A DNA stretch of 64,000 bases from Bactrocera neohumeralis (lineage: Eukaryota > Arthropoda > Insecta > Diptera > Tephritidae): positions 26,416,635 through 26,480,634 of the forward strand of contig NC_065921.1 of NCBI RefSeq assembly GCF_024586455.1, given 5' to 3'. The notes beneath the pieces are model-generated. The model had not been told where the DNA came from, made no database searches, and worked only from the letters and a program-made list of their open reading frames with translations. The translations under genes and the position numbers were made by a program. This document shows positions 11,521 to 23,096 of this stretch, piece by piece. How positions within the stretch are numbered: position 1 is the first letter of the stretch; each line of letters opens with the position of its first letter.

Positions 11521-14095
11521 CTACATCATCGTTTTGCACTCGTACTCCACCAAACTGTGTTGAATACAATGATTGATTTCCGCAAAACTGGGACGTTCAT
11601 TTGGTTTACGATTCCAACAACGACGCATTAAAGCATACACCGATAGCGGTGTATTGTCCGGACAGCTCAGCACGTTGCCTTCTTTGATGAACTTAATCAC
11701 CTCTTCGTGTGTCAGCCCAAAGTAGGGTTGCAATGCGAACGAGAATATCTCCCACAAGCATATGCCATATGCCCAGACATCCGATTCAATGGAGAATTTG
11801 TTGTACAATATACTTTCGAGTGGCATCCAACGTATCGGTATAACATCATTCTCATCACCCTTATAGTAGTCTTGCAAGTATATTTTATGTGATAAACCGA
11901 AATCGGCAATTTTCACTTCCATTTGTTCGTTGATTAGACAGTTGCGTGTGGCCAAATCGCGATGTACAAACTTACGTTCGGACAAGTAAACCATACCGGC
12001 AGCAATTTGTGCCGCTATCTGCAGTAAGTGACCCTCATTCAATTCCTGACGATTGCGTTGTTGTATTTGATGCGTGGCATAGGGTGAACAGGCGCGTAAA
12101 AATTCACTTAAATCACCCGGTGACATGAATTCGAAGAGCAGACACATGGGTCGCCCCAAAGCGCATACGCCGAGCAGCTTAACAATATTGGCGTGGTCGA
12201 ATTCAGCCAAGAGGCAGGCCTCACGTTCGAAATCCATCTGCATTTGATCGCTGGCGTCGTCTTTCAGCATTTTCACGGCGACCAGATAGTCATCGTTGCC
12301 GGGCACAAGACCAGGTGCTTTAGCCTACGCGATTATTAATTCAAATGTATTAATTGAATTATGCATTTTTTTATTACAAACTTACCTGAAACACCCTACC
12401 GAAAGCACCTTGCCCCAACGAACGCACATAGACGATATCGCCGCGCGGATATTCCAATTTCTCCAATTTGGTGTTTAAATTTGTTTTGGGCTCGGCTACA
12501 CTGTGTACTGTTGCTGTACTTTTAATTGTGCCACACTTGTTGCTTATGGCCACCGCATTGTTCGAACCTAAAGTTTCTCTGCTCTCTGTCAAATTGCAAT
12601 CGCCGCCGCCGCGCACCGAAACATTGCACTCGGAAGTTGGTACTGGTTGGCGTTGTTGTTGCGACGAAAATTCTTTGTGCTTGGATATCTTGTGTACTAG
12701 TAAAATAATCAAATGTAGCGCCACAATGCCAACGAAACCGATGCCGGCAAGTAGGAAGATCATGGATGGGGTGAAAAAAGTTTCCATTTTTATGGGTGTA
12801 TTCAAATCTTTGGCAGTGAGATCAATATAGTCAGCTGTAAAGAAGCATTAAATGTTTATTAATAACATTTTATATAAATTTATTGTATATGCACTTACGG
12901 CAGAGTGGTATATCGCAGTGCTGCCAACGGACGGACTCATCGAGCGTGTAACACCATGGATAGGGTTCTTCGCCACCGGCATTACGGCAGAAATTTTCAC
13001 CATTAGCTATTTGTGGAAACACCTGTGGCGGTTGGATATGTTTGTGCGGATGTTGTACGTCCCAGCGTTGACATGGCAAACCCGTTTTCGTTACATTTAC
13101 CGTGCCGAGATAGTAACGGCCGTTGCCATTGCGACAATCGTCTATTAAAATTTAGTATAGTATAATATACATAAGAAGTGTAACATAAATATTAAGTTTA
13201 TGTGTATGTTATACTTACAGCTTACTTCATCTTCTTTGAGCTCCGTTAATCCAATGTACGAGCAATTCGGTTTCTTTGCGGTGGCATTGTGTCTTGGTAG
13301 TACGCTACAGTTGGGTAAACGGAAATGCAAGCGACTCTTCAGAAATATATTACGCTCCTTCTTCTCCTCAATCAACACCCAATCGTTGTAGCAGAATTGT
13401 AGATGTGTCGCTGTGCAATCCTCATAGCATAACGGCACTTTTATTGTACGTCCATTTTCCCTCTGACAATGCGGGAATGCGTAGGCGCACAGCATTTTCT
13501 ATAAAGAATGAGCAGATTAACTTCCTAAGCTTACGATAATACTTGTATTACAGGTGCGGGCACTCACCTCTGCCGCTTGTCGGCATAATCCCGTCAAGTC
13601 GGCAATTAATTCTTCCCACAATGCGGTTGTAATTTGCTCATTCTTCCAGCCGCCCGTCGGATCTTCACGACTATACCATACCTGTCCGCTTATATATTGC
13701 TTACAAATTATACCATTGTATGGCGCACAATAGCCCTTCTCCTCGTGCTCGTATTCGTGCAATCCAGCGGCATTCACGGCAGCGTGCTGATGTTGATGTC
13801 GCCCTCCCGCTGTTGTCCCACTATCTCCTTCGTGTGGCGTTTTCGAGGAAGTAGCGGCGGCATTGACGCTGTCGATTGTAAACAAAAATACCGCAGCCAC
13901 CGCGAGCAAAACAAAAGTCCGAATAAAAAAACAACAAGCATCGATAAAGTGGCCCACAGCGAAATTGCCGCTTTTGCCACATTTCCTCTTAAGCTTAACA
14001 CTAATAGGCGCACTGCTCCCCACACCCAGCGCCAAATGGCTTCTGGTGTTTTCTGTTAGTTGCGCCCCCTTTTGCACAATGCACGACCACTTCAT
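11521..14095 (-). CDS. Nrk: Receptor tyrosine kinase Nrk (MuSK/ROR/Trk-like)
   Basis: Five minus-strand coding exons: 14095-13568, 13498-13219, 13141-12899, 12834-12386, 12324-11521, all GT-AG and in frame, giving 767 aa. Residues 52-75 are a hydrophobic signal or anchor segment. Residues about 122-269 are a Frizzled-type cysteine-rich domain (YCAPYNGIICKQYIS, CAYAFPHC). Residues 272-350 are a kringle ending QHCDIPLC. Residues 374-397 are the TM helix. The kinase carries LGQGAFGRVF, VAVK (K518), HRDLATRN (D623), DFG (641-643), a YLQDYYK activation loop (Y649, Y653, Y654) and RWMPLESI, so it looks active. The CRD-kringle-kinase order matches Drosophila Nrk (724 aa as I remember it). The start at 14095 is the first ATG; the frame is open further upstream only through a GTG. 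The roughly 50 residues before the hydrophobic segment are unusual. Confidence 0.93.
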
Positions 14096-14140
14096 CGTAT
14101 CGCCTTTGCGTTGGAAAATGTGAAAAACCGTACTTTTCAC

Positions 14141-14544
14141 TTATTTTTATGATGCCCTTTTAACATTTTAACTACAGAGTAGCTTTAATACCACTTTAAT
14201 AATAAAATATTCTATTTTTAACAATTTTTGTACAATATTTTGCAGTTTAATTGTGCTGAAATTATTTTTCTGCCTTTGAAGACGCCTTATGAAGTGTGAC
14301 TGACAATTGGGAGGATAATTGATAGTAGGCAATGTTAAGGGTGGTTTTTCCTTCAGTACAGGGATGTTTCACTGCACATAAAGGACTACACAAAGAGGAA
14401 GAAAAATACAGAGACTCAACAGCTGACTCCGCTACATTACACTATCAAGGAAATAGGAAGCAATATTTGTTTTACATGTTTTATTTGATATCCTTCATTA
14501 ATGTTACACTATAAATGTGATTAAATTGCATATATACACGACAT
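14141..14544. other. Short intergenic spacer between Nrk and ND-MWFE
   Basis: Both neighbours are on the minus strand. The spacer should contain the Nrk promoter and 5' untranslated region and the ND-MWFE 3' end. No further coding sequence is seen; the frame at 14332-14514 has no features. Confidence 0.4.
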
Positions 14545-15606
14545 TTAATTACTTTCTTCATCGGGAATGGATTCCAAGCCCTGTGGGAATGAAAAAAAAA
14601 ATATTTGTATGAATATCCAATAAGGGTGCCTATTTTTCAATTGTAACTGATAAACTAAACTTTTTCGAGTAAGTGAAATATTTAGAATTAAAGATAAAAT
14701 AAATAGGAACCAAAAAATATATATTTGTATACATTTAAAAACATTGTTTTGCAGGAAATTTAAAAAATTAGATTCTCTAACAGGGAAAAGAATGCCCTTT
14801 CTACCATTTTCTATAAATGTTTTATAACAAAAGTAATATTATCAACGATATATGTATGTCGTCATGATGAAGACTGGAAAATATATGGATATATGTATAT
14901 GTATGTTTACTAATTTACTGACATATTTTCATAAATTCGATTTAGTAATCATGAAAATTTAGTTTTTATTAAATTACTGATTAGTGTCCAATTAACAATT
15001 AATATCTACTTGCTATTGAATTTTGCTAATAAAACTGTCGGCACGGTAAATTGCAAAATCGAATTTATAGTTAGTAATTTCGTTTTTCAAAATCGAAAAC
15101 TCCAAATATATCAATCAACTTTGAAAGTATTGCAAAAACTAATAGCACTCGAATCCTAACTTTTGCTTTTGTTGATAAACAAGCACTCGCTGAAACTATT
15201 ATAATTTTCCAACTAGTTGATACTCACATTCTGAATGTATGGATTTTTGGTTAGTCTGCTGTCGCGTTGATACAAAATCCGGTCGAAACGTTCGTCCATA
15301 TTGCGGCGGTAGGACTGTAGGATAGTTAAAAATACAATTTAATTAATTGATGTAGGAACAACTGTCATAAAGTGAACGAAATTAATTAATTTATAAACTG
15401 AATTAAAATACTAATATGTTGAAAAGATGCGAAGCACTACGATCCAGCACACAGTTATATAAGCTGACTGTGTCATCCGGAATATACTTCAACCAACATT
15501 TACTTACATTGCCAAGGGTCAATTTGTTAAGACCCCACATAGCGTACACAGGAACTGCAAGTACGACTGTGATAATGCCGGCTGAAGGTAAGATTTCGTA
15601 CCACAT
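14545..15606 (-). CDS. ND-MWFE: NADH dehydrogenase complex I subunit MWFE (NDUFA1)
   Basis: Three coding exons on the minus strand: 15606-15508, 15314-15228, 14580-14545. They join in phase 0 and give 73 aa. The start MWYEILPSAGIITVVLAVPV and the continuation AMWGLNKLTLGN then SYRRNMDERFDRILYQRDSR are the diagnostic sequence of the single-pass inner-membrane accessory subunit NDUFA1. That subunit is needed for assembly of the complex I membrane arm. One TM helix spans about residues 8-25. The C-terminus ends with IPDEESN. Length and exon count fit the family (about 70 aa). It is transcribed away from TppII, with about 1 kb between the start codons. Exons 2 and 3 would be missed by ORF callers because of their size. 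Confidence 0.93.
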
Positions 15607-16600
15607 TTTATTAGTTTGTTACTTTATGATTTGTAAAAGAACGAAACAACTTTCAACGAAATCTCACGCACCAACACAAACTTTTTTCACAATACTTTGA
15701 CAGCGAGTAGCAGATATGACATTTCGATCAGCTGGCTGTGAGCTGTCAATAAAAAGACAGCAACGCTGCACACAAAGAATTTTAACGCCGACCAAGCAGA
15801 AATTGAGCTTAGTTATCGATAACACATCGTACTATATAGGAAAATTTTATTTACCCAATTCGAAAAAATTTTACTCGGAAATCAAGATACACAACTGGAT
15901 TAGTTGTAGATATCTCTATCATTCTTCAAACAGATTGGAGTTAAGCAATGCTTCAAAGAGCATATTTTAGAAATTTGCAAAGCTATCCATAACAAAAAAG
16001 CTATCAAAAATACAGCAACAGTTCACAGTATTTTCACAAAAGTTGCGACACTTTTTTGTCTTTTTTTTTTGTACTACTTTTATATATACTTATTTCAAAA
16101 TTCTCAGTGCGTTATTGAATGTTTATAACAATAAACTTGAGTTTAGAAATAATTGTTACGAAAATTATTGGGCTAATTAGAACAGCAGGATTCTCAAGGC
16201 GACATCTAGCGTAATTACATCCCAATTTTACCTGTCACCGGCCGCTATTTGTAAAACGGCAATTTGCAAAACAACAACAAATACAGTACCAACAAAGCTG
16301 ACATCTACAAAACGGTGACAATTGCTTTTCATCGTTCGTTTCATAGACGGCAGAAAAAATTGTTGATTAGACATTTCGGACGGACAATTTATTGTCAATT
16401 AGGTTTAAATTAGTTAAAATCAACATTACTATAATTTATTGCTTTTTTGCCCACACAAAGGTGCTATAAAAACGGCAGCAAATTCAAGCAGATTTGTAAA
16501 GAGCCTGCGTACAACCAGAGGATACGTAACGATTAGTACCGTTGTTAATCAGCAGCTAACTAAAGGTGAAAAGGTAGAGCAGGAGCAGCCAGAAGCAACA
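15607..16600. promoter_or_regulatory. Divergent intergenic promoter region, ND-MWFE / TppII
   Basis: About 1 kb separates the two divergent start codons, and no transposon is recognised here, in contrast to most intergenic DNA in the window. It must hold both promoters and 5' untranslated regions. Open frames such as 15716-15970 have no domain. A perfect TATCGATA palindrome lies inside it (separate entry). Confidence 0.6.
15824..15831. promoter_or_regulatory. DRE palindrome TATCGATA (putative DREF site)
   Basis: The sequence agttatcgataaca contains a perfect TATCGATA. In Drosophila this is the core of the DNA replication-related element bound by DREF, which is enriched in promoters of housekeeping genes, including divergent ones. 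It lies 218 bp upstream of the ND-MWFE start codon and about 770 bp upstream of the TppII ATG. The function is inferred. Confidence 0.45.
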
Positions 16601-19600
16601 ATGGCGGCGAGTAATAGCAGTGGTATCATTGAAGCCACTTTCCCGAGCGGCGCATTGGTGCCCAAAGCTGAAACAGGAGTTTTAAATTTCTTGCAAAAGT
16701 ATCCCGATTATGATGGGCGTGACACCGTGATCGCCATTTTCGATTCAGGCGTTGATCCGCGTGCATCAGGTTTGGAGGCAAGTAATTTTTTGTTTTAAAA
16801 TTTAAAATTTAGAGGTTATGATTTAGTTTATTAATTAAACATTTTATGATATATATTTTTTTCATATTTTCAATAGACTCTATGTGACGGTAAATCTGTG
16901 AAGGTGATCGAGCGTTTTGACTGCACGGGTTGTGGTGACGTTGACATGTCCAAAAAGGTTAAAGCCAATGATAAAGGCTTCATCACGGGCTGTTCTGGAC
17001 GCCAACTTAAAGTAGGTGCATATAGTTTGGAATAAATTAATGTTGATTGGCTGTCGCGAAAAATAACAGTTATACAAAAAAAGTAATATTAATTTTGTGA
17101 AAATTAAAATGCGTACGTATGCATATTATATGACACAAAATAACGTCGCGTTAATAAAATTTCGAATGATTAAGCATTTTAACACTAATAACCGGATCGG
17201 CCTGCTTAAAATTTATATCTACTTAAGTGCATTTGCATATGTGTGTGTACTTATCTGCTTATATCAAAAATCTAATAATACTTCATTCGCAATTACATGG
17301 TGCTCTTTGTTTTGTTTATTTTTGTCATTATACGCTTATAGTATATTATAATTGCAATTCATCTTATCTATATCTGATCACTATTGTAGTTGTCACCGCA
17401 AATGACTGCTTCTAACACTGCCAGCGGCGAATATCGTATTGGTATGAAAAACTTCCATGACTTGTGCCCATTCAAAGTGAGAGAGAACATAACCAATTTT
17501 TACAAAACCAAGGATTGGGATGGCCCTAATAAACTGGCCACTGCGGCAATTGCACGCAAAATCAGCGAATTCGAAGCGCAAAACTCAGGTTTCTGGAGTA
17601 AAATATAACGTTTTCATATTTGATCTATAGCATAAATTCATCCGCAGATTTAACGAAATTGAGCTGGGATAAGAAATTGATTAAAGAAGATTTAGATAAC
17701 ACTTTAGAAATGTTAAACAATTATGAGAAGATATACAAGGACATAAGAACAACCTATGACTGTGTTTTGTATCAGACCGCCAACGGTTGGCAGGCAGTCG
17801 TGGATACTACAGAAAAGGTGCGAATAGAAAGTGATGAACAAAGAAAAGTTTCTAAAATAATTTTTTTTTGATAATATTTAGGGTGATCTTGAGAACGCGT
17901 TGCATCTTGGCGAGTATACGAAGACGCACGAAATAAAGAATGTTGATGACTTCTTCTCCATATCGATGAATGTGCATGATAACGGCGATGTGCTCGAGAT
18001 TGTGGGCATGTGCTGTAAGTGAAAATATAAACAAACGTATTTTAATTCTTATTTATTCATGCCTTCGGCCAACATTTTCAGCATCACATGGCACACATGT
18101 CGCTTCCATTGCCAGTGGCAATCACGCGTCCAAGGATGTCGACGGCGTTGCGCCAAATGCACGCATTGTCTCGATTACAATCGGTGATGGGCGTTTAGGT
18201 TCGATGGAGACCGGCACAGCGCTTGTGCGTGGCATGATGAAAGTTATGGAATTGTGTCGCTCCGGCACCAAAATAGACGTGATCAATATGAGTTATGGCG
18301 AACATGCGCACTGGTCTAATGCCGGGTAAGTTGCACGATTCGTCGTTTATGTTTATAATGATATTAAATTATTTATTATACCGATTTTCAAAATTGTACC
18401 AAAACGAATCTACTTTGAAATTTAAATTGAATTGAATTTTACAAAAACAAACACCATAAATATCAAAAAGTCAAATATATCAATATGAAAGTCCTTTGAT
18501 TGTCGATAAGAAACGTAAAAGGAAACGGAAAGCCTACATGAGGTAATATATTTCCAGCCTTTTCTTTCATTGTTAGACGTATGCGCACACATTTTGATTA
18601 ACATTTTTAATTGAATTGTGATTAACAGTGCGTTTTGTTGCACGCAACCACAAATACTAGCAAAATTTCAAAGTAAATTCATTTGTTGTTGCCTTAAAAG
18701 CAATAGTTTCTGTGTTAATTGATTAATAAATAATTAGATTTTTTTTTTTATTATTGTTGCCTCATGTTGATTTTCCGTGCTCGTAAATACTAAAATTCAC
18801 AATTTTTTTAATGTTTATTCTGTTTCTTTGTTGTTTTTGTTTTATTTAGTCGCATCGGTGAGCTAATGAGCGAAGTTGTGAATAAATACGGTGTTGTGTG
18901 GGTAGCCTCTGCCGGTAATCATGGACCAGCTTTGTGCACTGTTGGCACGCCACCCGATATTAGTCAACCTAGTTGTATTGGTGAGTAAAAAAACACAGTA
19001 AATTTATGTTTTATATTGAATTTTTTAATGTTAAAAAATATTAAAATGTTATGAAACAAGATTAATTTGAATTTTTTGATAAAAAATTAAAATCTAAATT
19101 AAAAAGGTTTTATGAAAATTTTAAATTAAAAAATTATTAAAATTTTATGTTCAAAAAAATAAAATTATTTTTATAGTAGCATAAAATTTTTTGTTACACA
19201 TTTAAGTTAAAAAAAATAAATAAAATTTTACTTAAAATAAACACATTTTATATTAAAAAATTCAATAAGCATTGATTAAAAATTTAATTTATACATATGT
19301 ATATAAAAAATTATTAAAACTTTATGTTCAAAAAAATAAAATAAATATTGATTAAAAATTAAATTTATATATAAAAAAATTAATTAAGCTTTATATAAAA
19401 AATGTGTATTAAAAAATGTAAAACTTAAATTTTATTAAATAAATTAAAATGGTATATAATAAAATAATTTACATTTTGTTCAAAAATGATTCAAATTTTA
19501 TAAAAAAATTAAAACTTGATTATTTTTTATATAAAAAAATTAAAATTTTATATTAAAAATTAAAGTAAAAATTTTATAAGAAAAGTTTTAACTAATAATT

Positions 19601-22600
19601 ATTTCAAAAAATTGAAAAGGAATATTAAAAAAAATTTAAAATTAATGTTTTATATCAAAAAAGAAAAAATTTAAATACTATATGAAAAAATTTAGATTAA
19701 AATGTAAAAGAAAATCAAAATTTAAATTTTTATGTAAAAAAATATAAATTGAAAAAATTTAGTTTAAATTAAAAAAAATTAAATTTAACGTAAAAAAATA
19801 TTAAAAAAATTAAAAATCTTTATTCAAAAATCTGAAATAATATTTTATACCAAAAAATTAAATTTTTATAAAATAATTAGAATTTTATTAAAAAAAAATA
19901 AAAATAAAATGTTTATAAAAAAAGTTTATTAAAATTTTACAAAAAAAATTAAAATTGTATAAAAAAATTAAATTGAAATTGTATATTAAAAAAATTAATT
20001 AATTAAAATTAATTTTGAATATATTTTTTTATATTCACTTAGGTGTTGGCGCTTACGTCTCGCCGCAAATGATGGAAGCGGAATATGTGATGCGTGAAAA
20101 ATTGCCAGGCAACGTCTACACATGGACATCACGTGATCCCTGTATTGATGGCGGTCAAGGCGTAACGGTTTGTGCGCCCGGCGGCGCTATCACATCAGTG
20201 CCACAATTTACAATGAGCAAATCGCAATTAATGAATGGCACCAGCATGGCAGCACCGCATGTGGCGGGCGCAATTTGTACGTATATAATTTTTAATAAAT
20301 ATTTTTATTTTTTTAATATTTTACAAATTTTTTTAATTATAATTTTTGAATGTTTTTATTTTACATATCTAAATTTTTTAAAAATTATTCAAATAATTGT
20401 TTAATTAATTTTTTGGAATTTTATTTTTTTTTTAGTATTTAAAAAAACTTTTTTAATATTTTTAAATTTTATTGATTTTCAGTTAATTTTTTTTTAATTT
20501 TATTAATTTTTTTGTTAAGATTTTAAGAAAAATTTTAATTATTATTTTTAAATGTTTTAATCTTTTATATGTATATATAATTTTTTAAAAACTATTTAAA
20601 ATTTTGTTAATTAATATTTTTTAATTTTAATATTTTCTATTAACTGCTTTAAAAATTTTTGACAATGTTTTTAATTATAGCTTTGGATTTTTTAATAAAT
20701 TTAAAATTGTTTTTTAATTTGTTTAATTAATTATTTTAAAATTATAAGTAAAATTTTTAAATCTTTTTAAAGTATTTTTTAAAATTTTTCCACCTACTTC
20801 CAGCGATTCTAATTTCCGGTCTCAAACAAAAGGGCATTAAGTATTCCCCCTACAGTATCAAGCGTGCCATCACCAATACTGCCACCAAACTCGGCTACGT
20901 CGATCCATTTGCCCAAGGCAGCGGTTTGCTGAATGTGGAGAAGTCGTTTGAACATCTCACACAGCACGCTGAAGCGTCTGAGAATATGCTGCGGTACGAG
21001 CACTTAATTTATTGGCACCATATATTTTGATTTATTGCCTTGAAATTGCAGATTCGCTGTGCGTTGTGGCGCACAAGCCGCTAAAGGCATACACCTACGC
21101 CAGGGCGTGCTGAAGAAACCAATCGAACAGGACGTTTCCATCGAGCCAGTATTCTTTAATGACCTGGAGACTGGTTGGTTTATTTTATTTTTTTTTTGTT
21201 TAGATTTTTTTAACATCATAAATTGTTGCTTTATTTTCTTTAGAACCACATCAAAAGTTCAACTTTAATATGCGTTTGAATTTGATATCCTCACAACCGT
21301 TCGTGCAATGTGGCGCTTACTTGGATTTGAGTTATTCATCGCGTTCCTTGACCGTCAAGATTGATCCCACAGGCCTGCCGCCCGGTGTACACACGGCAAA
21401 GTGAGTGTTTTGAGCAACGGAAGAGGGAATAGTAAAGGTTTTTATACTCTTGCAGTTGCTACAGAGTATTTTAGTTCTGTTCACCTAACGGTTGTACGTA
21501 TCAAATAAAACTAAGCGAGATAGATACGGGGTTATATGTATATAAATGATCAGTATGACGAGAAAAGTTGAAATCCGGTTGTCTGTCCATCCGTCCGTGC
21601 AAGCTGTAACTTGAGTAAAAATTGAGATATCTTGATGAAACTTGAAATGCAGGTTTATTAATACAAAAAAAAAAATCGAGTTCGTAGATGAGCGTAATCG
21701 GACCACTGCCACGCCCACAAATCGCTATTAACCGAAACAAAGTGCTATAACTATTCATTATATTAGGATATAAAGCTGTAACTTGGTACAGAGGATCCCC
21801 GTAATCTGTGGATACAATTTTTTGAGAAAGTGGGCGTGGCTCCGCCCTCCATAAAATTTAATGTACATATCCCCTAAACCACTTAAGCTACAACAACCAA
21901 ATTTGTTGAGTAGAAATGTTATAAGAACTTCTATCGACAGTGTGAAAATGGATTAAATCGGAGGATAATCCCTTTCACTCCTCATGTAACGGTACTGTTC
22001 AAAACTACTAAAAGCGCGATAAATCAATAACTAAATACATCAGAGACATTAAATTTTACCAGCAGGATGGTATTCTAGAGCTTTATAGGAGCTAATGTGA
22101 AAATTGGACAATGGGCGTGAAACCGCCCACTTGTTGGTGAAATCCCATATCTAGCGACCCGACTAATCGATTTCGACAAAATTTGGTACATAGCATTCTT
22201 ATTACATTCATGTGTCACGTTGTGAAAATGGGCGGAATCGGACAATAACCACGCCTACTGACCATATAGCACAATTTTAAACTTCACTTGATTCGTTCAG
22301 TTTCCATTACACAAACCAAGATGCAATTAATACGAATAATATCTTAAGTGTGTGCCACCTTATGACCAAAAATTGTTTAAATCCAACAAACATTGTTCAA
22401 GCCCCTAGGTACGAAATATTTGAACCCCAGTACCTATAGTTGACTTTTGACCGGAAATCTCGGTGAAGAAATGAGATATATAATTGAAATTCAGGGATAT
22501 TAATTCTTTGACAATAATATGTCCGTGTGTCAAATATGGGTTGAATTGAACCAATACTTCCCTTAGCCCCCATATACCTAATATAAAGATTTTCGAACTT

Positions 22601-22825
22601 CCGGGTGACTTTGTACCGCATATATCGGCCAATATGTGAGTTCTCCAATGAAAATAAGAGAGCGTGTTTTATTCACAACGGTCAGTTATTTTATGTGCCT
22701 AAAATACTTTTATATATATTTTTTAATTTTTATTTTTTTTTAATTTTTATTTTTTTTATTATTTTTTTAATTTTTATTTTTTTATTGTTTTTGAATTTTT
22801 ATTTTTTTTATTTTTTTTGATTTTT

Positions 22826-22856
<31 letters not shown>

Positions 22857-22913
22857 TTTTTTATTTATTTATTTTAATTTTTTGTTTTTTATTTTTTTTA
22901 TAATTTTTTTTTT

Positions 22914-22948
<35 letters not shown>

Positions 22949-22969
22949 TTTTTTTTTTTTATTTTTTTT

Positions 22970-23011
<42 letters not shown>

Positions 23012-23023
23012 TTTAATTTTTTT

Positions 23024-23096
<73 letters not shown>

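Noticed and set aside
14096..14140. Nrk start at 14140
   Set aside because: The codon there is GTG on the minus strand; the first ATG in frame is at 14095.
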